Program-made: the position numbers and the translations under genes
Notes under the pieces: generated by a model
Database searches by the model: none
What the model was told of the DNA's origin: nothing
The model's input: the letters and a program-made list of their open reading frames with translations, nothing else
Source: Streptomyces sp. MMBL 11-1
Lineage (GTDB): Bacteria > Actinomycetota > Actinomycetes > Streptomycetales > Streptomycetaceae
Length of the DNA: 64,000 bases
NCBI RefSeq assembly: GCF_028622875.1
Contig: NZ_CP117709.1
Location: 7,195,001-7,259,000 of the forward strand
Reading direction: 5' to 3'
Shown: positions 42,695 to 50,101 of the stretch, one piece after another
Numbering within the stretch: position 1 is the stretch's first letter
Layout: each line of letters starts with the position of its first letter

Positions 42695-42753
42695 CTCCCG
42701 TTGTGCGTCGGGAACGACAGGGACGGCTGGAAGAAGCTGAGATCGCACACGGG
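42695..42753 (-). promoter_or_regulatory. SD-sequestering leader hairpin of ABC-F mRNA
   Basis: In the minus-strand RNA, CCCGTGTGCG (42753-42744) pairs with CGCACAACGGG (42707-42697), giving ten pairs with one bulged A. The last GGG belongs to the GGGAG ribosome binding site (42699-42695), 6 nt before the ATG. A further GC-rich hairpin (GCCGCG/CGCGGC) lies upstream at about 42758-42785. This is the expected architecture of translation attenuation for an ABC-F gene. Confidence 0.55.
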
Positions 42754-42853
42754 CGCTCCGGCCGCGGCATGACGCGGCGGGCGCTGCACGGTGTGCACAG
42801 GACCTCAGATCAGCAACGTCCCACTCCGATCGGCGACAACAGGAACGCTCACG

Positions 42854-42882
42854 AAGGTAGGGCCGGGGCGCGGGCCCGGCAA
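42854..42882 (-). promoter_or_regulatory. promoter of the ABC-F gene
   Basis: On the minus strand TTGCCG (42882-42877) and TACCTT (42859-42854) are spaced by exactly 17 nt. The implied transcript starts near 42847, giving an unusually long leader of about 155-160 nt. Confidence 0.6.
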
Positions 42883-42896
42883 CCGGATTTACGGGG

Positions 42897-43313
42897 TCAG
42901 CGAGGACCGCCCAGCAGTTCGGTCAGGCTCCGGTCCAGGTCCAGATACCGGTGCTCGTCGCCCACCGGAACCAGCTCCTGCGCCCGCTGGAGGAAGTGCC
43001 TCAGCTCCTCGGTGCGCACATGGACCATGGCGATGCCCTCGGGGGCGTGGAACTCCAGCACGGTCCGCTCGTACCCGAACGGCCGTACGCGTACGTCTCC
43101 CTGCCCGGCGGGGGAGTCCACCCCGGTGGACAGCAACTCGCGGGAGAACTCCCAGGACACCTCGGTGCCTTCCAGAGTCGCCGGGGCCGGGAACGCCATA
43201 CGCACGGCGAAGGGGTACTGGCGGTCGTACTGAAGAGTGGCGGGCAGGGTCTCCATCCGCGGTGCGGACGCGACCATGCGGGCCTGCACGGACTGCTCGA
43301 TAACGCTGGACAA
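42897..43313 (-). CDS. ssgD: SsgA-like sporulation/cell-division protein, SsgD type
   Basis: A 138-aa SALP family protein, unique to morphologically complex actinomycetes. The N-terminus SSVIEQSVQARMVASAPRMETLPATLQYDRQYPFAVRMAFPAP and the core VSWEFSRELLSTGVDSPAGQGDVRVRPF followed by VPVGDEHRYLDLDRSLTELLGG match SsgD better than SsgA or SsgB from memory. SALPs steer peptidoglycan synthesis and septation; SsgD has been tied to wall integrity. The start is TTG 43313, supported by GAGGGAGC 7 nt upstream and by the family N-terminus. It lies just upstream of the ABC-F promoter. Confidence 0.9.
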   Translation of the reverse strand: MSSVIEQSVQARMVASAPRMETLPATLQYDRQYPFAVRMAFPAPATLEGTEVSWEFSRELLSTGVDSPAGQGDVRVRPFGYERTVLEFHAPEGIAMVHVRTEELRHFLQRAQELVPVGDEHRYLDLDRSLTELLGGPR

Positions 43314-43483
43314 GACCTGCTCCCTCTCGCGCGGCCGGGTAAACGGTTCCCGGCATTGGAGTAGACGACGGAACTCCTCGTTTCGTGCACCGGCGCGCGG
43401 CGTGAGCTGCGTCACCGGCTTCCGACGGCCCCCTCCGGGACCTCCGGCACCCCGCTCTCCTGCCCGATCGGCGGCGACGCACC

Positions 43484-43513
43484 CTGGACGGGCCGGAACC
43501 CGTCGGCTAGCTT
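43484..43513 (+). promoter_or_regulatory. promoter of the Asp-box protein gene
   Basis: CTGGAC (43484-43489) and TAGCTT (43508-43513) are separated by 18 nt. The -10 ends 8 nt before the ATG and no ribosome binding site is seen, so the transcript is probably leaderless. Confidence 0.5.
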
Positions 43514-43521
43514 CCAGCGCC

Positions 43522-44658
43522 ATGAAGGCCATGGGGAACACGAGACGGCTGATGGCACTGGTGACCGGCGGCGCGGCACTGGCCGCCGCACTGGTCGCTC
43601 CGGGCGCACACGCGACGCCGGCGGACGACCCGGCCGGGACACCGGCCGGGGGAGCCGCGTCCCGGGAGACGAGCGCCCGCGGGCTCCTGCCCGGCTGGCG
43701 GCTCACCGACACCGGCACCGACGCCCGCTTCCGGGGGCTCGCCGCGGTCAGCCGCACCACCGCCTGGGTCGCCGGGTCGAAGGGCACGGTCCTGCGCACC
43801 GGCGACGGCGGCCGCACCTGGCGCGACGTGTCACCGCCGGGCGCCGCCGAACTGGAGCTGCGGGACATCGAGGCGTTCGACGCCCGCCGGGCCGTCGCCC
43901 TGGCCATCGGCGAGGGCGAGGCGTCCCGGGTCCTGCGCACCGACGACGGCGGGGCCACCTGGACCGAGTCCTTCCGCAACACCGATCCCCGAGCCTTCTT
44001 CAACTGCCTGACGTTCTTCGACAGCCGGCACGGTCTCGCGGCGGGCGACCCGGTGGACGGGAAGTTCCGGGTCCTGTCCACGGCGGACGGCGGCCGCTCC
44101 TGGCGGGTCCTGCCCGACGCCGGGATGCCCGCCGCCCAGCCGGGCGAGGCGGGCTTCGCGGCGAGCGGCCAGTGCCTGGTCAGCTCCGGCTCCAAGGACG
44201 TCTGGCTGACCACCGGGGGAGCGGCGACCGCCCGGGTCCTGCACTCCCGGGACCGGGGCCTGACCTGGACGGCGAGCGCGTCGACCCTCCCGGCGGGCGA
44301 CCCGGCCCGCGGGGTCTTCGCCGTCGCCTTCCGCGACCGGGGGCACGGCATCGCCGTCGGCGGGGACTACCGCCCCGACCAGGCCTCCCCGGAGGCCGCC
44401 GCCGTCACCGGGGACGGCGGCCGGAGCTGGCGGGCGTCCGCCACCCCGCCGCCCGCGTACCGCTCAGGCGTCACCTGGCTGCCCCACAGCCGCTCCGCCG
44501 CCCTGGCCGTCGGCCCGACGGGCACCGACCTCACCCTGGACGGCGGGCGCACCTGGCGGACGGTCGACGCCGGTTCGTACGACACCGTCGACTGCACGCC
44601 CGACCTGGGCTGCTGGGCGGCGGGCGAGAAGGGGCGGGTGGCCCGGCTGGGACTCTAA
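43522..44658 (+). CDS. secreted Asp-box beta-propeller protein
   Basis: A 378-aa exported protein with signal peptide ~1-34 (TRRLMALVTGGAALAAALVAPGAHA). Six Asp-box repeats of the BNR/sialidase type can be read: TGDGGRTWRD, TDDGGATWTE, TADGGRSWRV, SRDRGLTWTA, TGDGGRSWRA and TLDGGRTWRT, spaced 40-60 residues apart. This indicates a six- or seven-bladed propeller like YCF48/HCF136-type proteins. No glycosidase catalytic residues are obvious, so binding rather than hydrolysis is more likely. The stop TAA lies inside a 16-bp perfect palindrome (44655-44670). Function unknown. Confidence 0.87.
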   Translation: MKAMGNTRRLMALVTGGAALAAALVAPGAHATPADDPAGTPAGGAASRETSARGLLPGWRLTDTGTDARFRGLAAVSRTTAWVAGSKGTVLRTGDGGRTWRDVSPPGAAELELRDIEAFDARRAVALAIGEGEASRVLRTDDGGATWTESFRNTDPRAFFNCLTFFDSRHGLAAGDPVDGKFRVLSTADGGRSWRVLPDAGMPAAQPGEAGFAASGQCLVSSGSKDVWLTTGGAATARVLHSRDRGLTWTASASTLPAGDPARGVFAVAFRDRGHGIAVGGDYRPDQASPEAAAVTGDGGRSWRASATPPPAYRSGVTWLPHSRSAALAVGPTGTDLTLDGGRTWRTVDAGSYDTVDCTPDLGCWAAGEKGRVARLGL

Positions 44659-44670
44659 CGAGCTCGTTAG
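44655..44670. terminator. 16-bp perfect palindrome at a stop codon
   Basis: CTAACGAGCTCGTTAG, including the TAA stop of the Asp-box gene. With no loop it is a poor terminator; it could be a protein-binding site. Confidence 0.4.
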
Positions 44671-44755
44671 GTCCTGTCGTCAAACTGCCGTCTGCCGCGC
44701 GGCGTCCGGCACGCATGCTCGCGGGGTTTGTCCCGGTCCGGGTGACCGGCCTCGA

Positions 44756-45622
44756 TCAGGCGCCGTCGAGCACCTCCCGCAGCCGCCGCCCGAACTCGTC
44801 CGGCTTTCCCGGGTAGCCGAACTCCCCGTCGAGGAAACCGCCGTGATGGCTCGGGAAGACGGTCGCCCGCTGTCCGAGCAGTTCCGCGATCGCGGCGGAC
44901 GTACGCCCGGTCTGCACGCTCCGGGACTCCTCGCCCACGGCGATCACCACGCGGGTGGCGGCAGCGGAGAGGGCGGCGACGTCCGGCCGGTAGTCGCTGA
45001 TCGCCCATGACCGGTCGGACAGCAGCGGGTCGCCGCGCGTGCCGTCGTCCTCGACGGGCATGCCGAACGCTGCGGGATCGGGTTCGGGCTGCGCGAAGTA
45101 CGCGTCGGTGAACTCGCCCTCCCACGAGGTCATGGCGACGAACGCGGCCATCCCGGCCCCCCACCCCCGCTTCTCGTACGCGTCCCGGACCCCGGCCCGC
45201 GCCCGGACGGCCGCCGGGCCGTCCGGGGTGAGCGTGATGAGCGGCGGCTCGTGCGCGACGAGGGTCGTCACATCACCGGGGTGGCGCGCCACGAGGGCGA
45301 GAGCGGTGACCGCTCCGCCACTGCTGGCGAACATCTCCACCGGCCCGGCCCCGAGCGCCTCGATGACGGCGTGCACGTCGTCGGCCTGGGTCTCGGGCGT
45401 GTGGTCGGTCCGCCCGTCCTTGCGGATGCTGCGGCCGAGCCCCCGCGGGTCGTAGGTCACCACGGTCCGCTCCGGAAAGCGTGCCGCGAGCGCGACGAAC
45501 CCGGTCGCGTCCATGGGCTGCCCGATCATGAACAGCGGCGGGCGGCCGTCAGCGGTCGGCAGGGGGCCGCGTACGTCGTGGACGAGGTCGGCGCCGGCTG
45601 TCTTGAGTGTGTACGTTTCCAT
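44756..45622 (-). CDS. alpha/beta-hydrolase
   Basis: A 288-aa cytosolic alpha/beta-hydrolase-fold enzyme. Nucleophile elbow MFASSGGAVTALAL (Ser ~101), oxyanion-type PLFMIGQPMDATGF (~30), acid region RVVIAVGEESRSVQTGRT, and catalytic His in FPSHHGGFLDGEFGYP near the C-terminus. The TYDPRGLGRSIRKDGRTDHTPETQADDVHAVIEALG block is typical of esterase/epoxide-hydrolase-like members. Substrate unknown. ATG 45622 has only a weak ribosome binding site. It follows the YciI-like gene on the same strand after 70 bp and may be co-transcribed with it. Confidence 0.9.
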   Translation of the reverse strand: METYTLKTAGADLVHDVRGPLPTADGRPPLFMIGQPMDATGFVALAARFPERTVVTYDPRGLGRSIRKDGRTDHTPETQADDVHAVIEALGAGPVEMFASSGGAVTALALVARHPGDVTTLVAHEPPLITLTPDGPAAVRARAGVRDAYEKRGWGAGMAAFVAMTSWEGEFTDAYFAQPEPDPAAFGMPVEDDGTRGDPLLSDRSWAISDYRPDVAALSAAATRVVIAVGEESRSVQTGRTSAAIAELLGQRATVFPSHHGGFLDGEFGYPGKPDEFGRRLREVLDGA

Positions 45623-45692
45623 ACCCGTGCAGACCGGTCCCGCCCCGGAAACTCATCGGCCGGGGCGGCACCGGGTCCGGGCGGGCCCCCCG

Positions 45693-45989
45693 CTACGGCA
45701 ATTGCTGCTGGTACGGGACGAGTCCGGGCGCCGTTCTGGTGGCGATGAACTCGGTGATCCGGTACGCGCACACACCGTGCTCGGCGAAGGGATCGGCCGC
45801 CGCGGTCCTCTCGATCGCCGCCCGGTCCTCCCCGACGGCCAGGATCACTCCGCCGTCCCGAGGGTTCTTGCGGCCCGAGGCGATGAAGACGCCCGCCGTG
45901 TACTGCTCGTCGAGCCAGGCGAGGTGCTCCCGCATCAGCGCGTCGACGCGTTCGACCGGAGCCGTGTAGGTCAATTCGAGTACGAACAT
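45693..45989 (-). CDS. YciI-like protein
   Basis: A 98-aa ferredoxin-like fold protein of the YCII family. MFVLELTYTAPVERVDALMREHLAWLDEQYTAGVFIASGRKNPRDGGVILAVGEDRAAIERTAAADPFAEHGVCAYRITEF shows the conserved REHLAWL His, the GGVILA strand and the DPF...G motif. The conserved His-Asp pair suggests a small active site, but no reaction is established for most members. ATG 45989 is the only sensible start. Head of a likely two-gene unit with the alpha/beta-hydrolase. Confidence 0.88.
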   Translation of the reverse strand: MFVLELTYTAPVERVDALMREHLAWLDEQYTAGVFIASGRKNPRDGGVILAVGEDRAAIERTAAADPFAEHGVCAYRITEFIATRTAPGLVPYQQQLP

Positions 45990-46095
45990 GATCGTCAGGC
46001 TACGGGATCCCGGCCGCCCGTCCCGGGGCCTCGCGGCGGGGTCCGCCCAACGCCGCGTCACGGGCCGGGGCCCGTCACCGCATAAGCTTCCGGAC

Positions 46096-46788
46096 ATGAC
46101 GACCTCCCCCACCCCCGCCCACGAGACCCCCGCCGACGAAGCCGAGGGCCGGGCGATCCAGGACCGGCTGCGCGGCCGGGTGATCCTGGACGAGGCGGGG
46201 CCGGAGCCCGGAACCGGGCTGGTCACCGGGGTGGACGTGGCCTACGACGATGTGAAGGACGTCGTCGTCGCGGCTGCCGTGGTGCTGGACGCGGTGACCC
46301 TGGAGACCGTCGACGAGGCCACCGCCGTCGGCCGGATCACCTTCCCGTACGTCCCCGGGCTGCTGGCCTTCCGGGAGATCCCGACGGCGCTGGAGGCCCT
46401 GGAGCAGCTGAGCGTCGACCCGGGACTCGTCATCTGCGACGGCTACGGTCTGGCGCACCCGCGCCGCTTCGGGCTCGCCAGCCACCTGGGCGTGCTCACC
46501 GGGCTGCCGGCCATTGGCGTCGGCAAGAACCCGTTCACGTTCACCTACGAGGCCCCCGGCCCGCGTCGCGGCGACTTCTCCCCGCTGCTGGACGGCGAGG
46601 AGGTGGTCGGCCGGGCGCTGCGCACCCAGGAGAACACCAACCCGGTGTTCGTCTCCGTGGGCCACCGCATCAGCCTCGACAACGCCTGTGCCCACACGCT
46701 CCGCCTCGCCGGCCGCTTCCGCCAGCCGGAGAGCACCCGCCGGGCGGACGCCCTGTGCCGGCAGACCCTGCGGGAGGCGACCGCCTGA
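46096..46788 (+). CDS. nfi: endonuclease V
   Basis: A 230-aa deoxyinosine-specific endonuclease that nicks the second bond 3' of hypoxanthine in DNA, starting repair of deaminated adenine. Metal and active-site motifs are intact: TGVDVAYDD (~44-52), FPYVPGLLAFREIP (~79-92, with the catalytic Glu) and VICDGYGLAHPRRFGLASHLGV (~113-134). Downstream GVGKNPF and the VSVGHRISLDNA loop complete the fold. A CATAAGCT box just before the ATG and no ribosome binding site suggest a leaderless transcript. A hairpin follows immediately after the stop. Confidence 0.94.
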   Translation: MTTSPTPAHETPADEAEGRAIQDRLRGRVILDEAGPEPGTGLVTGVDVAYDDVKDVVVAAAVVLDAVTLETVDEATAVGRITFPYVPGLLAFREIPTALEALEQLSVDPGLVICDGYGLAHPRRFGLASHLGVLTGLPAIGVGKNPFTFTYEAPGPRRGDFSPLLDGEEVVGRALRTQENTNPVFVSVGHRISLDNACAHTLRLAGRFRQPESTRRADALCRQTLREATA

Positions 46789-46789
46789 C

Positions 46790-46821
46790 GCGGGCCCTGC
46801 GGCCCCGGGCGGGCGGCCCGC
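46790..46821 (+). terminator. terminator after nfi
   Basis: GCGGGCC (46790-46796) pairs with GGCCCGC (46815-46821), starting 1 nt after the stop codon. Further GC pairing within the 18-nt loop is possible. Confidence 0.5.
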
Positions 46822-46860
46822 CTCGATGGGCGGGGCCGCGCGGGGATAGCGTGCGTCGTC

Positions 46861-47298
46861 ATGACGCGTGTGTGGATGCTGCCGGTCGTGCTGGTGCTCA
46901 GTGGAGCCGTCGTCGCGACGGGACTCGCCCGCAGGGGCGACCCCGTCATGGCGGCCGTGCTCCTGGTGCTGTTCGCGCTGTTCGCCGGGATGAACTCGCC
47001 CCTGATCTTCCCGAGGACGGTCCCCGCCGCCGAGGCCCGCCGGCGCAGCGCCGTCGACGGCCGCCCGGTGGTCTACTGGCGGCCGGGCTGCACGTACTGT
47101 CTGCGGCTCCGTCTCCGGCTGGGCCGCGACGCCTCCCGGCTGCACTGGGTCGACATCTGGCGCGACCCGGCGGGAGCCGCCGAGGTGCGGGCGGCCAACG
47201 GGGGCGACGAGACCGTGCCGACCGTCTTCGTGGCGGACCGGCCGCACACCAATCCGGACCCGTCGTGGGTACGCGAACAGCTGCCGCCCGCCGCGTGA
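46861..47298 (+). CDS. membrane-anchored glutaredoxin-like protein
   Basis: A 145-aa protein with two predicted membrane spans (LPVVLVLSGAVVATGLA and MAAVLLVLFALFAGM, residues ~7-45) followed by a glutaredoxin/mycoredoxin fold. The active site is CTYC (77-80) in VVYWRPGCTYCLRLRLRLG, with the cis-Pro segment ETVPTVFVADRPHTNPDPSWV. The redox domain should face the cytosol or the surface depending on topology, which I cannot settle. CTYC resembles the CGYC/CVQC sites of mycoredoxins working with mycothiol (inference). TAGCGT before the ATG suggests a leaderless start. Confidence 0.85.
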   Translation: MTRVWMLPVVLVLSGAVVATGLARRGDPVMAAVLLVLFALFAGMNSPLIFPRTVPAAEARRRSAVDGRPVVYWRPGCTYCLRLRLRLGRDASRLHWVDIWRDPAGAAEVRAANGGDETVPTVFVADRPHTNPDPSWVREQLPPAA

Positions 47299-47379
47299 CG
47301 GTCCCGGGCGTGGAACAGTCCTGCAACTGAGTACGCGTACGGATGGCGTAGATCCGTACAGCTGGGCAGGCTGACACAT

Positions 47380-47523
47380 ATGAACGCTTCTCGTACAGCT
47401 GTCCGCACCGAGCCCTTCGGCCCCGCTCAGCGCCGCATGGCCCTCGGCATGCTCCTCGGGAGCGCCGTCGGGCTGGTCTGGGTGGGCGCGATGCTCTACA
47501 CGCTGGCCAACTGGCTCCTCTAG
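47380..47523 (+). CDS. 47-aa single-span membrane peptide
   Basis: A short open frame MNASRTAVRTEPFGPAQRR followed by one clear 20-residue span (ALGMLLGSAVGLVWVGAMLY) and TLANWLL. Codon positions show normal Streptomyces third-base G/C bias. A weak GGCAGG lies 10 nt before the ATG. CGTACAGCTG occurs both upstream (47355-47364) and within the gene (47392-47401), and a GTACGCGTAC palindrome lies at 47331-47340. I do not recognise the family. It is convergent with the next gene and separated by 21 bp. Confidence 0.6.
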   Translation: MNASRTAVRTEPFGPAQRRMALGMLLGSAVGLVWVGAMLYTLANWLL

Positions 47524-47544
47524 GGAGAGTCCCAGAGGTATCCG

Positions 47545-48735
47545 TCACCGCACCGCCGCCACCCGGAACCGCAGCCCCGCCGCCGTCAGCCGCTCCAGGA
47601 GCGCGTCACCCATGGCCACGGCCGTGGTGACCTGCCCTGAGGTCTCCGGCAGCTCGTCCAGGGCCAGGCACACCGCCGACTCGGCGAGGATCTTCGCCGT
47701 CTCGCCGTAACCCGGGTCGCCGCCCGACACCTCGGTGAAGACGCGCCGCCCGCCGCCCTCGCCGACGAAGCGGATGGTGAACCAGCTCCGCCCGCGGCGC
47801 TCCGCGTCCGGCCCCTGCCCCGGCTCGTAACGCCTCATCATCCACTCCCGGGCGCCCTCCACCTGCGCGGCGGCCACCAGCGCGCCGATCGCCACCGGGG
47901 CGCCGAGAGCCATCGGCAGCGTCTTGACCGAGGCGAAGTGCCGGTAGCGGAAGTCGGGGCCGTACCGCTCCAGGGACCGCGCGGAGCGGCCCACGATCGT
48001 CGGGTCCACCGTCGGCAGCGGCAGCGCCCACGTGCCGACGGGCCCGCTGAAGTGCGGGGAGCCCGCGGGGGTGCGGACGCGCCGGCCCACCAGGCGCGGC
48101 TCGTGCAGCCGGCGTTCCCGGGCGGCGGCCAGCATCTGCGGGCCCCGGCCCATCGCGGTCAGTGCCGAGGCGAACGTCCCGCCGGAGAACACCGCGTCGG
48201 TGCGGACGAAGCCGTCGACGGTCAGGGGTACGTCCTCGGGCAGCTGCTTGACGGTGAAGTACGCCCCCAGATCATGGGGGACGGAGTCGAAGCCGCAGGC
48301 GTGCACGATGCGCGCTCCCGTCTCGCGGGCCCGTGCGTCGTGCTCCAGATACGTCCGGTCGATGAACTCCGCCTCGCCGGTGAGGTCCGCGTAGTCCGTC
48401 CCGGCCTCCGCGCAGGCGGCGACGAGCTTCTCGCCGTAACGGACGTACGGTCCCACCGTCGTGGCCACCACCCGGGTGGAGGCGGCCAGTTCGGCCAGTG
48501 CCTCGGCGTCGTCCGCGTCGGTCTCCAGCAGCGGCAGTTCCGCGCAGCCGGGCGCGATCACGGTGAGCCGTCGGCGCAGCGCCTCCAGCTTGGTCCGGCT
48601 GCGCCCGGCCAGGGCCCAGCGCAGGCCCGCGGGGGCGTGTGCCGCCAGGTATTCGGCGGTGAGCGTCCCCACGAAGCCGGTGGCACCGAAGAGGACGACG
48701 TCCAAGGGGCGGGGCGCGTCGTTCTGCCTGTTCAC
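47545..48735 (-). CDS. saccharopine dehydrogenase-like / trans-acting enoyl reductase
   Basis: A 396-aa NAD(P)-binding protein. Rossmann motif VVLFGATGFVGTLTAEYLA (~13-31), then ALAGRSRTKLEALRRRL and TVGPYVRYGEKLVAACAEAGTDYADLTGE, diagnostic for the group holding mycobacterial trans-acting enoyl reductases and predicted saccharopine dehydrogenases. The C-terminal half, with HACGFDSVPHDLGAYF and a GYGETAKILAESAVCLALDELP end, supports the same family. In mycobacteria such enzymes reduce lipid intermediates; here the substrate is unknown. GTG 48735 follows GGAGGTACTC. Divergent from the beta-oxidation operon. Confidence 0.87.
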   Translation of the reverse strand: MNRQNDAPRPLDVVLFGATGFVGTLTAEYLAAHAPAGLRWALAGRSRTKLEALRRRLTVIAPGCAELPLLETDADDAEALAELAASTRVVATTVGPYVRYGEKLVAACAEAGTDYADLTGEAEFIDRTYLEHDARARETGARIVHACGFDSVPHDLGAYFTVKQLPEDVPLTVDGFVRTDAVFSGGTFASALTAMGRGPQMLAAARERRLHEPRLVGRRVRTPAGSPHFSGPVGTWALPLPTVDPTIVGRSARSLERYGPDFRYRHFASVKTLPMALGAPVAIGALVAAAQVEGAREWMMRRYEPGQGPDAERRGRSWFTIRFVGEGGGRRVFTEVSGGDPGYGETAKILAESAVCLALDELPETSGQVTTAVAMGDALLERLTAAGLRFRVAAVR

Positions 48736-48904
48736 GAGTACCTCCGGCTGGGAGACGGGTGCCGACGTGGCAGGCAGAGGGTAGCGGAGAGCGCCGTGGC
48801 GGCGTGCGGCCGGGCGGGCCGGATGCGAGAGGATCGGAGGGAGGAACTAAGCGCTTGCTCGGCCCGAGGGGTTGTGCGGAGCCGGGCGGCTTCTTAGCAT
48901 CACT

Positions 48905-48927
48905 GATGTTACATCGGTTGTGTCACA
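48905..48927. promoter_or_regulatory. palindromes before the beta-oxidation operon
   Basis: GATGT-T-ACATC (48905-48915) and TGTG-T-CACA (48919-48927) are adjacent perfect inverted repeats 18-40 bp before the AMACR start codon, in the shared divergent region. They are plausible operators for one or both transcription units. Confidence 0.45.
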
Positions 48928-48944
48928 CCCTTGGGGGCTCACAG

Positions 48945-50093
48945 ATGGCGCATGGTCCAACGCCCGGGCACGGTCCGCTGACCGGTGTCCGTGTCGTCGA
49001 GCTGGCGGGCATCGGGCCCGGACCGTTCGCCGCGATGCTGCTGGCGGACCTCGGGGCCGACGTCGTACGCGTCGACCGGCCCGGCACCGCGGGGCTCGGC
49101 ATCGATCCCGCGTCCGACCTCACCAACCGCAACAAGCGCTCCGTCCTCCTGGACCTCAAGAGCGACGAGGGGCCGGCCCGCGTCCTGGACCTCGTCGAAC
49201 GCGCCGACATCCTGATCGAGGGCTACCGCCCCGGCGTCGCCGAACGCCTCGGCGTCGGGCCCGACGCCTGTCTCGCCCGCAACCCGAAGCTCGTCTACGG
49301 CCGGATGACCGGCTGGGGCCAGGACGGACCGCTCGCCGAGCGCGCCGGACACGACATCGCCTACCTCGCGCTCACCGGCACCCTGTCCATGATCGGCAAG
49401 CCGGACGAGCCGCCCGTGGTCCCCGCCAACCTGGTCGGCGACTACGCGGGCGGCTCGCTCTACCTCGTCGTCGGCGTCCTCGCCGCGCTCCAGCACGCCC
49501 GCGCCCACGGTGAGGGCCAGGTCGTCGACGCCGCCATCGTGGACGGCGCCGCCCATCTCGCCACGATGATCCACGGCATGCTGGCCGCCGGGAGCTGGCA
49601 GGACCGGCGCGGCACGAACCTCCTCGACGGCGGCTGCCCGTTCTACGGAACCTACGCCACCTCCGACGGCGGCCACCTGGCGGTCGGCCCGCTGGAGGAG
49701 AAGTTCTACGCGGAGTTCGTCGGCCTCCTCGGCCTCGCGGAAGCCTTCCCTGACCAGTGGGACCTCGCCCGCTGGGACGAGCTGCGCGCCGCCGTCACCG
49801 AACGCTTCCTGACCCGTACGCGCGCCGAGTGGACCGAGGTGTTCGACGGCACCGACGCCTGCGTGGCCCCCGTGCTCTCGCTCACCGAAGCGCCGCACCA
49901 CCCGCACCTCGCCGCCCGCTCCACCTTCGTCGAGCACAGCGGTCTCGTCCAGCCCGCCCCCGCCCCGCGCTTCTCGGCCACCCCCGTCTCCGTACGCGGC
50001 GGGCCCGCCCTGCCCGGCGGCGACACGGCCGCCGTCGCCGCCGACTGGAACGTCCCCGCGCTGCGGCCCGCCGACTCACCCGACACCTACTAG
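48945..50093 (+). CDS. alpha-methylacyl-CoA racemase / CoA transferase family III
   Basis: A 382-aa CaiB/BaiF-fold enzyme most like alpha-methylacyl-CoA racemase (AMACR). Opening GVRVVELAGIGPGPFAAMLLADLGADVVRVDRP is typical. The racemase His/Asp pair is visible in GHDIAYLALTGTLSMIG and NLVGDYAGGSLYLVVGVLAAL, and LDGGCPFYGTYATSDGGHLAVG follows. Racemases make 2-methyl-branched or sterol side-chain acyl-CoAs accessible to beta-oxidation. First gene of a four-gene operon with acyl-CoA dehydrogenase, thiolase and FadB, which supports branched-chain or side-chain lipid breakdown. Confidence 0.92.
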   Translation: MAHGPTPGHGPLTGVRVVELAGIGPGPFAAMLLADLGADVVRVDRPGTAGLGIDPASDLTNRNKRSVLLDLKSDEGPARVLDLVERADILIEGYRPGVAERLGVGPDACLARNPKLVYGRMTGWGQDGPLAERAGHDIAYLALTGTLSMIGKPDEPPVVPANLVGDYAGGSLYLVVGVLAALQHARAHGEGQVVDAAIVDGAAHLATMIHGMLAAGSWQDRRGTNLLDGGCPFYGTYATSDGGHLAVGPLEEKFYAEFVGLLGLAEAFPDQWDLARWDELRAAVTERFLTRTRAEWTEVFDGTDACVAPVLSLTEAPHHPHLAARSTFVEHSGLVQPAPAPRFSATPVSVRGGPALPGGDTAAVAADWNVPALRPADSPDTY

Positions 50094-50101
50094 GAGCCCC
50101 C

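Noticed and set aside
42522..42770. An 82-residue frame overlapping the ABC-F start
   Set aside because: No ribosome binding site and it continues as an out-of-frame shadow through the ABC-F gene.
42805..42852. A 15-codon GTG leader frame (VSVPVVADRSGTLLI) before the ABC-F gene
   Set aside because: Its start lies 1 nt from the predicted -10 box, so it would be upstream of or at the transcript start; not supported as an attenuation peptide.
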